Assembly (NCBI RefSeq): GCF_024055715.1
Contig: NZ_JAMXMV010000008.1
Coordinates: 1-64,000, forward strand
Direction: 5' to 3'
From: Actinoallomurus soli
GTDB lineage: Bacteria; Actinomycetota; Actinomycetes; Streptosporangiales; Streptosporangiaceae
DNA: 64,000 nucleotides
Shown here: positions 17,418-25,032 of the stretch, in pieces
Numbering within the stretch: the stretch's first letter is position 1
Layout of the letters: each line of letters starts with the position of its first letter
Position numbers and translations under genes: made by a program
Notes under the pieces: model-generated
Databases searched by the model: none
What the model was told of the DNA's origin: nothing
The model's input: the letters and a program-made list of their open reading frames with translations, nothing else

Positions 17418-19196
17418 ATGAGCGGGCTCGACGGGTCGAGCGGATCACTGCGCGTTCTCTGGCGCTACGTGCATGACATGCGGCGGTTCCTCGCCGTGAT
17501 GATGGTGCTCGAACTGGTGGGGAACGCGGCCGCGCTGTCCCAGCCCTTGATCGCACGCTGGGTCCTGGACGAACTGAAGGCCGGCGGCAGCCTGTCCCGG
17601 CCGCTGATGGTCCTCGGCGGGCTCGCCGTCATCGGGATGACGTTGTCGGGCGCCTGCACGTTGTTCCTCGGCCGGGGCGCCCTGCGGCTCGTGACGAATC
17701 TGCGGTGCGCCCTGGTGCGGCGCGTGCTGGGCGGCAGCGTGGCCACGGTCGAGCGCAGGCCGGTCGGCGACGTCCTCTCCCGCATCGGCACCGACACCAC
17801 TCTGCTGGGGGACACGGTCGGCGACGCCCTCGTACGCTCCGCCGCCACCCCGGTGGTCGTGCTGGCGGCGCTCGTGCTGATGGGCACCATCGACGTGCTC
17901 ATGCTCGGGGTGGTCGTCGGGGTACTCGTGATCACCGCTCTGGGAGAGATGATCGCGGGACAGCGGATCAGAGAGGCCACCGAACGCACCCAGGGACGCG
18001 TCGCCGCGATGACCTCGTCGATGCAGCGGGCGCTGATCGCATTCCGTACCGTCAAGGCGTCGGGCACCGAACAGGCGGAGTCGGACCACGCCTGCGCCGA
18101 GGCCGAGGCCGCCTTCCGGGCCGGAAGGCGGGCGGTGCGCGTCGAGGCGTTCCTCGGGATGCTCACCGCGGTCTCGGTCGACGTGACCTTCCTGGCGGTG
18201 CTCGCCGTCGGCGGCGCGCGGGTCGCGTCCGGCGGTATCGGCGTCGGCGACCTGGTCGCGTTCCTGCTCTACGTGATGTTCCTCGGGGAGCCGATCGATT
18301 CGCTGGCCTTCACCATCCCCCAGATCGCCCAGGGCCTGGCGGCCGTCCGGCGGATCGAGGCACTGCGTTCCCTGCCCGCGGAGGCGGAGGAACTGCCCTC
18401 CAGGGGCCGCGGCAGCGGGCGGGTCACCCGGACCGGTTCGAACGGCGGACCGGCTCCCGAGGTGCGGTTCGACGGGGTGTGGTTCGGCTACGACGACCGG
18501 CCCGTGCTCCGCGATGTGAGCTTCGCGGCACGCCGCGGCCTCACCGTGCTCGTCGGACCGTCCGGCGCGGGCAAGACGACCCTGCTCGGCCTCATCCTGC
18601 GATTCGCCGACGTGGACCGGGGCCGGGTCCTGCTCGACGCGGTCGACGTGCGGGAACTGGAACGTGACAAGCTGCGGCGGCGGCTCGCCTACGTGCAGCA
18701 GGAGGCCGCGCTGCTCGGCGAGACCGTGCGGGAGGCGATGCTGTACGGCGTGCCGAGTCCGAGCTCGGCCGACGTGCGAGGCGCGCTCCGCGCCGTGGCC
18801 CTGGACGACTGGGCGGGCTCCCTGCCGAAGGGCCTGGACACGCCGGTGGGGGAACGCGGGGTGGCGATCTCCGGGGGGCAGCGGCAACGGCTGGCGGTCG
18901 CCCGGGCGCTGCTGCGCGGCGCGGACGTGCTGCTGCTGGACGAGGCCACCTCTCAGCTGGACGCGGTCAGCGAGCGCACGCTCCTGGAGTCGTTGGCGCG
19001 AGAGGCGCAGAGCCGGGTGGTCCTGGCCGCCACCCATCGGGTGTCGGTCGCCGCCAAGGCGGATCAGATCGTGCTGCTCATCGAGGGCGGCGTACGAGCC
19101 GTCGGACGGCATGCGGCGCTGCTGAGATCCGATCCCGTCTACCGTGAGCTGGCCTCCGCTCCGTCGTGGGCGTCGGAGGCCGGAACCGAGCCATAG
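17418..19196 (+). CDS. ABC exporter (fused permease and ATPase)
   Basis: A 592-residue half-transporter. Six hydrophobic helices fall between about residues 20 and 300, followed by an ATPase domain with Walker [12 protein letters not shown], a Q-loop in [12 protein letters not shown], signature [15 protein letters not shown] and Walker [13 protein letters not shown]. It is probably a homodimeric exporter for the product of the preceding NRPS/P450 genes. I placed the start at ATG 17418, six bases after the P450 stop, using GGTGAGG as the ribosome site; ATG 17406 overlaps the P450 gene and is less likely. The hut operator and hutI follow, so this is the right border of the inserted block. Confidence 0.85.
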   Translation: MSGLDGSSGSLRVLWRYVHDMRRFLAVMMVLELVGNAAALSQPLIARWVLDELKAGGSLSRPLMVLGGLAVIGMTLSGACTLFLGRGALRLVTNLRCALVRRVLGGSVATVERRPVGDVLSRIGTDTTLLGDTVGDALVRSAATPVVVLAALVLMGTIDVLMLGVVVGVLVITALGEMIAGQRIREATERTQGRVAAMTSSMQRALIAFRTVKASGTEQAESDHACAEAEAAFRAGRRAVRVEAFLGMLTAVSVDVTFLAVLAVGGARVASGGIGVGDLVAFLLYVMFLGEPIDSLAFTIPQIAQGLAAVRRIEALRSLPAEAEELPSRGRGSGRVTRTGSNGGPAPEVRFDGVWFGYDDRPVLRDVSFAARRGLTVLVGPSGAGKTTLLGLILRFADVDRGRVLLDAVDVRELERDKLRRRLAYVQQEAALLGETVREAMLYGVPSPSSADVRGALRAVALDDWAGSLPKGLDTPVGERGVAISGGQRQRLAVARALLRGADVLLLDEATSQLDAVSERTLLESLAREAQSRVVLAATHRVSVAAKADQIVLLIEGGVRAVGRHAALLRSDPVYRELASAPSWASEAGTEP

Positions 19197-19266
19197 ATCC
19201 GCGCGGGCGTCCGCCGCGCGAGCGAGACGGCGGGCGGTGCGCGCGGTGACTGCGGGCGGCCCGGCC

Positions 19267-19282
19267 GTCTCGTATCTCAGAC
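19267..19282. promoter_or_regulatory. Putative hut operator 2 (hutI)
   Basis: GTCTCGTATCTCAGAC lies 68 bases before the hutI start. It differs at one position from the site at 2558-2573 between iclR and hutH. It probably keeps hutI under the same regulator although the gene is detached from the operon. Confidence 0.62.
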
Positions 19283-19350
19283 GGTGTCCGCCTCCCGCCA
19301 CCGGGGGTCTCTCGGTGGGGGTGCCATGCTGGCGGGAGAGGGAGGCGGGC

Positions 19351-20493
19351 GTGAGCATTCTGATCACGAACATCGGAGAGCTGGTCGGGGCCGACGCGGA
19401 GCGGTGGGTGATCGAGGACGCCGCGCTGGTCATCGACGGTGACCGGATCGGCTGGGCCGGCCCGGTGGCCGCCGCGCCGGCCGCGGACGAGGTCGTCGAC
19501 GCCGGCGGGCGGGCGGTGCTGCCCGGGTTCGTCGACTCCCACGCCCATCTGGTGTTCGCGGGGGAGCGGGCGGAGGAGTTCGCCGCGCGGATGAGCGGCC
19601 GGCCGTACGCCGCCGGCGGCATCCGCACGACGGTCGCGAAGACCCGGGCCGCCTCCGACGACGAGCTGCGGGCCGGCGTACGGCGGCTGGTGGCGGAGAT
19701 GGTCCGGCAGGGGACCACCACGATCGAGTGCAAGTCGGGGTACGGGCTGACCGTCGCCGACGAGGAGCGCGCGGTGCGCATCGCCGCCGAGCTGGTCGAC
19801 GAGGTCACCTACCTGGGCGCGCACGTCGTCCCGAACGGGACGGACGCCGCCGACTACGTCCGGCTGGTCGCCGGGGAGATGCTCGAGGCGTGCGCGCCGT
19901 ACGCGCGGTGGATCGACGTGTTCTGCGAACGAGGGGCGTTCGACGCCGACCAGACCCGGGAGATCCTGGCGGCGGGCAGGGCCGCCGGGCTGATCCCGCG
20001 CCTGCACGCCAACCAGCTCGGCCACGGTCCGGGCGTCCGGCTCGCGGTGGAGTACGACGCCGCGTCGGCCGACCACTGCACGTTCCTGTCGGACGAGGAC
20101 GTGGCCGCGCTGGCGGACTCGGAGACGGTCGCGACCCTGCTGCCCGGCGTGGAGTTCTCCACTCGCCAGCCGTACCCCGACGCCCGCCGTCTCATCGACG
20201 CCGGCGCGAAGGTCGCGCTGGCGACCGACTGCAATCCGGGGTCCTGCTACACCTCGAGCATGGCGTTCTGCGTGGCCCTCGCGGTGCGGGAGATGCGCAT
20301 GACGCCGGAGGAGGCGGTACGGGCGGCCACCGAAGGCGGCGCGCGAGCCCTGCGACGGACCGATGTGGGGCACCTGCGGCCCGGTGCGCGGGCCGATGTA
20401 CTCCTGCTCGACGCTCCCTCGCACATCCATCTGGCCTACCGGCCGGGAGTGCCGCAGGTCGCGCGGGTATGGCGGTCCGGACTACCCGCCTGA
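19351..20493 (+). CDS. hutI: Imidazolonepropionase
   Basis: A 380-residue amidohydrolase that opens 4-imidazolone-5-propionate to N-formimidoyl-L-glutamate, the step between HutU and HutF. Metal ligands are visible in [13 protein letters not shown] (HxH), and the segments [21 protein letters not shown] and ATDCNPGS are typical of HutI. I placed the start at GTG 19351, preceded by GGGAGG; the longer frame upstream runs through the operator and has no ribosome site. The gene is needed for the pathway encoded at 2628-8458 but stands alone behind its own operator, with eight unrelated genes in between. Confidence 0.96.
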   Translation: MSILITNIGELVGADAERWVIEDAALVIDGDRIGWAGPVAAAPAADEVVDAGGRAVLPGFVDSHAHLVFAGERAEEFAARMSGRPYAAGGIRTTVAKTRAASDDELRAGVRRLVAEMVRQGTTTIECKSGYGLTVADEERAVRIAAELVDEVTYLGAHVVPNGTDAADYVRLVAGEMLEACAPYARWIDVFCERGAFDADQTREILAAGRAAGLIPRLHANQLGHGPGVRLAVEYDAASADHCTFLSDEDVAALADSETVATLLPGVEFSTRQPYPDARRLIDAGAKVALATDCNPGSCYTSSMAFCVALAVREMRMTPEEAVRAATEGGARALRRTDVGHLRPGARADVLLLDAPSHIHLAYRPGVPQVARVWRSGLPA

Positions 20494-20513
20494 CAATTCA
20501 GAAATGGCCTACG

Positions 20514-20533
20514 TCAATTATCTTAATAATTGA
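20514..20533. promoter_or_regulatory. Palindrome TCAATTAT-n4-ATAATTGA
   Basis: Perfect eight-base arms separated by CTTA, just after hutI. It may be a weak terminator for hutI or an operator for ramR. AT-only arms are unusual in this genome. Confidence 0.45.
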
Positions 20534-20542
20534 TCTTGTCGT

Positions 20543-20554
20543 GTAACCTGTTAC
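20543..20554. promoter_or_regulatory. Palindrome GTAAC-CT-GTTAC
   Basis: A short perfect inverted repeat (five-base arms, CT centre) 10 bases after the previous palindrome, upstream of the ramR-like gene. A regulator site is possible; nothing else supports it. Confidence 0.35.
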
Positions 20555-20802
20555 TGACACGGCCCGAGGTGGCCACGCCACGATGCGGGATTGACTGTTA
20601 ACACTTCGTCATCCACTCTTGAGGGGATCGCCCCCAGCCCCTCGGGAGCCTCCTGATGTACCTGCGTGGCCACCTACTGCCTGAAGTACGCCTCTCACGG
20701 TCAGTCGCCGGTGATCTGTTGCACTGAGCCGGGGTACCAAAAGGATTTCACCGCGCCCGGGGAATCGTCGGTTCGGTGGAATCGAAATGCCAAGAGGCGG
20801 AA

Positions 20803-21408
20803 ATGATACGCGTTCTCATCGTGGAGAATACAAACCTGGTCCGTGGTGGGCTCGTCGCCCTGCTCAACGCACAGCCCGATATGACGGTCGGCGCCGCGTT
20901 AGAGTCCGCGGACAAGGCACTGCCCACCGCCCTGGAGACCGACCCCGACGTCGCCCTCATCGGCACGGGGTTAGCGGGGGGAGACCGCTTCGCGGTCGCG
21001 CGCGCCTTGCACGACGAACTGCCCTCCTGCGGGATCCTGATCATGGCCGACCGCCGTCGGCCGGGCGATCTGCGGCGTGCGGTGGCCGCCGGGGTGATGG
21101 GCTACCTCCTCATCGACACACCCCCGGAGGACCTCGCCGACGCCGTCCGGTGCGTCGCGCAGGGCGAGCGCGTCATCGACGCGGAACTGGCCTTCGCCGC
21201 CCTCGAGACCGTTGAAAGCCCCCTCACCGGCCGTGAACTGGACGTCCTGCGGCTGGCCGCGCAGGGAGCGTCATCCGCTGAGATCGCGAACCACCTCTTC
21301 CTGTCGGTCCGCACCGTCCGGAACCACATGTCGCGCATCATCGGCAAGATAGGGGCGCGCAACCGGGTCGACGCCATCCGTATCGCCGACGACGCGGGCT
21401 GGCTCTGA
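20803..21408 (+). CDS. RamR/AmfR-like LuxR-type regulator with atypical receiver
   Basis: A 201-residue protein with an N-terminal receiver-like domain and a C-terminal LuxR/NarL helix-turn-helix (LTGRELDVLRLAAQGASSAEIANHLFLSVRTVRNHMSRI, read here in two adjoining parts, helices around 140-185). It is placed like RamR/AmfR, the activators of SapB-type lanthipeptide loci. The receiver lacks key residues: the phosphorylated Asp position reads LIGTGLAG, and the conserved Lys near the end of the domain reads GYLLID. Control by phosphorylation is therefore unlikely. The start is ATG 20803 with AGAGGCGG upstream. The 3' end converges on, and overlaps by 138 bases, the long reading frame of the ABC gene. 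Confidence 0.83.
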   Translation: MIRVLIVENTNLVRGGLVALLNAQPDMTVGAALESADKALPTALETDPDVALIGTGLAGGDRFAVARALHDELPSCGILIMADRRRPGDLRRAVAAGVMGYLLIDTPPEDLADAVRCVAQGERVIDAELAFAALETVESPLTGRELDVLRLAAQGASSAEIANHLFLSVRTVRNHMSRIIGKIGARNRVDAIRIADDAGWL

Positions 21409-23229
21409 GCCGACGCCGTCCGTCTCGCCGACGACGCGGGCCGGCTTTGAGCCGACGCCGTCCGTCTCGGCGGCGACACGCTCTGGTACGACGCCATCCG
21501 CGTCGGCGGCGACGCGGACCGGCGCCGGGCCGTCCGCCGCCCAGTGTCCGTGCAGGGCGCGGTACGGCTCGCAGCGGACGAGCAGGTCCTCGTGGCCGCC
21601 GAGCCAGGCCCGCGTGCCGTCGAGCATGAGCACGCGGCGGGCGCGCCGCGCCGAGGTCATCCGGTGCGCGATGACGATGAGGGAGCCGGGCCGGGCGGCG
21701 AAGGCCGCTTCGGCGCGCTCCTCTGCCGTGGCGTCGAGATGGCAGGTGGCCTCGTCCAGCAGGACGAGCCGCGCCGGGGACAGGTAAGCGCGGGTCAGCG
21801 CGATGAGCTGGCGTTCCCCGGCGGACAGCGCGGCCGGGTCGACCTCCGCGTCGTACCCGCCGAGGCGTTCGGCCAGGGCGGTCAGGCCGACGGCGTCCGC
21901 GGCGGCGTCGAGCTCGTCGCCGCCCGGCGCCTCGATGTCCCCGCGCAGGTAGCACAGGTTGTCCCGCAGCGTGCCGCCGAAGACGTACGCCTCCTGCGGG
22001 ATGAGCGCGCGGTACTCCGGAGCGACCTCCGGGGCGGGCGTGCCGCCCAGGAGCACGGTGCCGCGCGCGGGCCTGAGCAGCCCGGCGACGAGCAGGGCCA
22101 GCGTCGACTTGCCGATGCCGCTCGGCCCGACGATCGCGAGGTGGTCGCCGTCGGGCACCGACAGGGACAGGTCGTCGATCACAGGCTCGGCGTCCGGCCC
22201 GTACGCGAAGGTCACCCCGGACAGCCGCAGGTCGCCGCCGCCTCCGGTCGGGCGCGGCACGGCGGGGACCTCACCGGCCTCGATCAGGCGGGCGAGGGTC
22301 ACCGCCAGGCGCAGTCCGCTGCCGCCCAGTCCCCGGACGGCGGTGTGCAGCGCCGGGGCGAGGCCCTGCAGGACGTACGTGAGCGCGCCGAGCACCGCGC
22401 CCGGCGTCGCGCCGTGCCGCAGCAGCCACGGCGCGGCGGCGACGATCGCCAGGAGCGGCAGGCGCCCGCCGACGGCGAGGGCGATCGTGCGGGCGGCGGC
22501 GAGTCTCGCCACCGACCGGGCGGCCGCGGCCTGAGCGTCGATCAGCCGCCCGACCTCGGCGGCCCTGGCGTCCTCGGTGCCGCAGGCGGTGATGTCACGG
22601 AGTCCCGCGGCGAGGCCGGTCGCGGACGCGGCGATCCGCTCCTCGGCGAGGATGAGCTCCCGCTGACGGGTCATCGCCCGCGACACGATGCCGAGGAACA
22701 GGCCGAGTCCCACCGCGACCGGTGGGACCACGAGGAGCAGCGTCACCGGCATGAGGGCCGTCAGTCCGGCCAGCGCGCTCGCCAGGGTGAACACGAATCC
22801 GCTGACCAGCAGCAGCACGCCCGAGAACGTGTCGCGTACGATCTCGACGTGCTGGGTGAGCCGGGCGACGGCCGCCTCGCCCGGGCGGCCGGTGCGGACG
22901 GCCTCGTTGACGGCGCTGCCGACGACCCGGCGGACCAGCGCGTCGCGGAACGGCTCGACGATCCCGGCGAGCGGCCGGTACGTCCCCGCGCTGCCGACCG
23001 CCCCGACGGCCGCGGTCACCGCCATCGCGGCGAGCCAGGCCAGCCCCGTCGCCATGCGGTGGGCCAGGAACGCGTCCGTCGCGCCCGCGACGGACCGGCC
23101 GAAGAGCAGGACGGGCGCGGCCTCGACCACCGACCACATCCCCAGCAGCGCCGCCTCGCGCGGATGGCGCCGCAGGGTGGTGACCAGCACCCGCGTGCCG
23201 GTGAGACGCGTGCGCCGCCGGAAGGTCAC
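21271..23229 (-). CDS. ABC half-transporter, RamB-like, with repeat-built C-terminal tail
   Basis: Permease helices in about residues 20-290 and an ATPase domain with Walker A GPSGIGKSTLALLVAG, signature LSAGERQLIALTRAY and Walker B LVLLDEATCHLD. Together with the preceding gene it forms a heterodimeric exporter of the RamAB/AmfAB kind. GTG 23229 overlaps the ramA-like stop (GTGA) and has GGGAGGTG before it. The conserved part ends near HWAADGP at about residue 575. Beyond that the frame continues for some 75 residues through 14-residue repeats such as ETDGVGSEPARVVG and into the convergent ramR gene. Either the protein has a repetitive tail or an original stop was lost; the family normally ends soon after the ATPase domain. 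Confidence 0.82.
   Translation of the reverse strand: MTFRRRTRLTGTRVLVTTLRRHPREAALLGMWSVVEAAPVLLFGRSVAGATDAFLAHRMATGLAWLAAMAVTAAVGAVGSAGTYRPLAGIVEPFRDALVRRVVGSAVNEAVRTGRPGEAAVARLTQHVEIVRDTFSGVLLLVSGFVFTLASALAGLTALMPVTLLLVVPPVAVGLGLFLGIVSRAMTRQRELILAEERIAASATGLAAGLRDITACGTEDARAAEVGRLIDAQAAAARSVARLAAARTIALAVGGRLPLLAIVAAAPWLLRHGATPGAVLGALTYVLQGLAPALHTAVRGLGGSGLRLAVTLARLIEAGEVPAVPRPTGGGGDLRLSGVTFAYGPDAEPVIDDLSLSVPDGDHLAIVGPSGIGKSTLALLVAGLLRPARGTVLLGGTPAPEVAPEYRALIPQEAYVFGGTLRDNLCYLRGDIEAPGGDELDAAADAVGLTALAERLGGYDAEVDPAALSAGERQLIALTRAYLSPARLVLLDEATCHLDATAEERAEAAFAARPGSLIVIAHRMTSARRARRVLMLDGTRAWLGGHEDLLVRCEPYRALHGHWAADGPAPVRVAADADGVVPERVAAETDGVGSKPARVVGETDGVGSEPARVVGDTDGVDPVARPYLADDARHVVPDGADRQEEVVRDLSG
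21370..21453. repeat. 42-base tandem repeat at the ramR/ramB 3' ends
   Basis: Two 42-base units (21370-21411 and 21412-21453) differ at only a few positions. Two shorter, more decayed copies start at 21454 and 21490. Unit 1 contains the last codons and the stop of the ramR-like gene, so unit 2 carries a duplicate of that gene end. On the other strand the unit is exactly 14 codons and keeps the ABC frame open. Confidence 0.8.
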
Positions 23230-24857
23230 CGGAACACCTCCCGGTACTCCGGGTCGGCCCACAGTTCCCGGTGCGGTGCGCAGGCGCGGATCCGCCCTCC
23301 GTCGAGCCAGGCGACCAGGTCCGCCCGGGCCGCGGTCGCGGCCCGGTGCGCGATGATCAGGCGAGTGCGTGGATCGCGGGTGAGGGTCTCGCCGATCTGC
23401 ACCTCGGTGACGGTGTCGAGGCTGGAGGTCGCGTCGTCGAGGACCAGCAGCCGCCCGGGATGGGCGAACGCGCGGGCCAGGCCGAGTCGTTGCAGCTCAC
23501 CGCCGGACAGCGGAGCGGAGTCCGGAGGGGTCGAGTAACCGGCGGGCAGGCGGCGGATGAACCCGTCCGCCCGCGCCGCGCGGGCCGCCGGGACGGCCTC
23601 CCCGCCGATGGCCTCGGCGATCGTCGCGCCGAACAGGGAGGGCCGGGCGAACGCGTAGCCGACCGCGCTCCGCAGCGCCGCGTGGCTCAGGTCCCGCAGC
23701 GGTACGCCGTCCAGCAGGACCTCGCCGGCGTCCGGCTCGGCGAGGCGGCCGGCCAGCGCGGCCAGCACCGACTTGCCCGATCCGGACCGGCCGACGACGG
23801 CGACGGCACGGCCGCCGGGGACGGTGAGATCCAGACGCTCGATCGCCGGGGCGGCCGACACCCCGCGGAACTCCAGGCACCCGGGCCCCTCGGGAGGCGA
23901 GGCGGTGCCGTACGCGGGCGGCTCCCGGTCGAGCACCGGGAGCAGGCGGGCGGCCCCGGCGCGGGCGCGGGCCAGCCGGCCGAGCTGGACGATCACCGGG
24001 CCGACGTCCGCGCCGAGCCCGGCGTACTGGGTGGCGGCCAGCAGGCCGCCCGGGGTCAGCCGCCCGGCCGCCAGTTCGTACCCCGCGACGGCCAGGACCG
24101 CGAGCTGCAGCAGCGGGACGGCGAGGGTGCCCCTTCCCGCGGTCGCCGCCTGCACCCGCCAGGTCCGGTGCCCGTACTCGGCGAGTTCGGGGAGGGGCTG
24201 GAGGATCCGGGCGGTCTCGCGGTCGGCCGTTCCGGCGGCCGCGACCGTCCGGTTGCCGGCCAGGGCCTCGACGAGCCGGCCGGCGATCGTGCCCTGGACG
24301 GCCAGGTAGCGGCCGACGACGGCGGAGGTGTCCCGGACGAACGCGTTCAGCACCGCGATGATGAGCGGCAGGCCCACCGCGAACGCCAGCGCCAGCCAGG
24401 GGTCGATCAGCAGGAGGGCGATCATTCCGCCGACCGGGGGCAGGACGGCGGTGACCGTGAGGACGAGGGCGGACGGGGCGAGGCCGGTGTCGGTGGTGGC
24501 CGTGACGGCCCGGCTGGTCATGTCGCCCGCCGCGAGGCCGGGCGGCCCGGCCGAGGGGCCGAGGGACAGCAGGCGGCGTACGAAGCGGTGCCGCATCCGT
24601 GCGGTCGCGGCCGCCGCGCTGGTCCCGATCGCGAGTTCGGTGAGGACGTCCCCGGTCATGGCCGCGGCCACCAGGGCGGCGTAGACGAGAGGCCAGGTGG
24701 ACGTCCCGCCGTCGTGCAGAACGCCGTCCACGGTGCGGCCGAGGACGGCCGGCAGGAGCGTCTCCGCTCCCGCCCGCAGCAAAGAGGTGACGGCGAGCAG
24801 GCTCGCCCAGACGCCGCCGTCGCGGATCGCCCGAATCACGAGCCCACTCGCCGTCAT
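23226..24857 (-). CDS. ABC half-transporter, RamA-like
   Basis: A 543-residue permease-ATPase fusion with hydrophobic helices in about 1-290, Walker A GRSGSGKSVLAALAG, signature LSGGELQRLGLARAF and Walker B LLVLDDATSSLD, where DD replaces the usual DE. Such a change often marks the weaker site of heterodimeric exporters. It should export the lanthipeptide made from the adjacent precursor gene. I placed the start at ATG 24857, five bases after GGGAGA and 55 bases after the precursor stop; the frame stays open to 24902 without a ribosome site. It is translationally coupled to the next half-transporter by GTGA. Confidence 0.85.
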   Translation of the reverse strand: MTASGLVIRAIRDGGVWASLLAVTSLLRAGAETLLPAVLGRTVDGVLHDGGTSTWPLVYAALVAAAMTGDVLTELAIGTSAAAATARMRHRFVRRLLSLGPSAGPPGLAAGDMTSRAVTATTDTGLAPSALVLTVTAVLPPVGGMIALLLIDPWLALAFAVGLPLIIAVLNAFVRDTSAVVGRYLAVQGTIAGRLVEALAGNRTVAAAGTADRETARILQPLPELAEYGHRTWRVQAATAGRGTLAVPLLQLAVLAVAGYELAAGRLTPGGLLAATQYAGLGADVGPVIVQLGRLARARAGAARLLPVLDREPPAYGTASPPEGPGCLEFRGVSAAPAIERLDLTVPGGRAVAVVGRSGSGKSVLAALAGRLAEPDAGEVLLDGVPLRDLSHAALRSAVGYAFARPSLFGATIAEAIGGEAVPAARAARADGFIRRLPAGYSTPPDSAPLSGGELQRLGLARAFAHPGRLLVLDDATSSLDTVTEVQIGETLTRDPRTRLIIAHRAATAARADLVAWLDGGRIRACAPHRELWADPEYREVFR

Positions 24858-24912
24858 CGGTCTCCCTGCCCGCATGGCCCGAGCCATGGCTCCCGGTGCC
24901 ATGCGTATTTCA

Positions 24913-25026
24913 TTAGAGGCAGAGCGTGATGCTGTTGGAGCTGTGGCACAGCAGGCTCAGGCTGCTGTTGGCCTCGCCGCCACCACCCGGGGTGGACTCC
25001 ATGCCCTGCATGTCGAGAAGCGTCAT
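24913..25026 (-). CDS. ramS: SapB-like class III lanthipeptide precursor
   Basis: A 37-residue peptide that begins MTLLDMQGMESTPGGGGEAN and ends SSLSLLCHSSNSITLCL. The leader carries the LLDMQ motif matching the LFDLQ type recognised by class III synthetases. The core has two S-x2-S-x(2-3)-C units: Ser21-Ser24-Cys27 and Ser29-Ser32-Cys36. The second closely resembles the SSLSITTC unit that I recall from SapB. Labionin or lanthionine rings from these residues are predicted. AGGAGGTGA lies seven bases upstream, inside the junction with the synthetase gene, whose stop is only six bases away. SapB is a surface-active peptide that helps aerial hyphae rise; the same role is likely but inferred. Confidence 0.93.
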   Translation of the reverse strand: MTLLDMQGMESTPGGGGEANSSLSLLCHSSNSITLCL

Positions 25027-25032
25027 CGTGAT

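Larger units (their letters stand above)
20494..20802. other. AT-rich intergenic island between hutI and ramR
   Basis: This 309-base stretch has no gene I can support. Its first 90 bases are far richer in A and T than the surroundings and hold two palindromes, annotated separately. GAGGGG at 20621-20626 can pair with CCCCTC at 20638-20643. The promoter of the ramR-like gene must lie here; TTGACT at 20591-20596 is a possible -35 box but I see no matching -10. Confidence 0.6.

Noticed and set aside
21370-21530. CRISPR array
   Set aside because: The repeats are directly adjacent 42-base units without spacers and decay in one direction.
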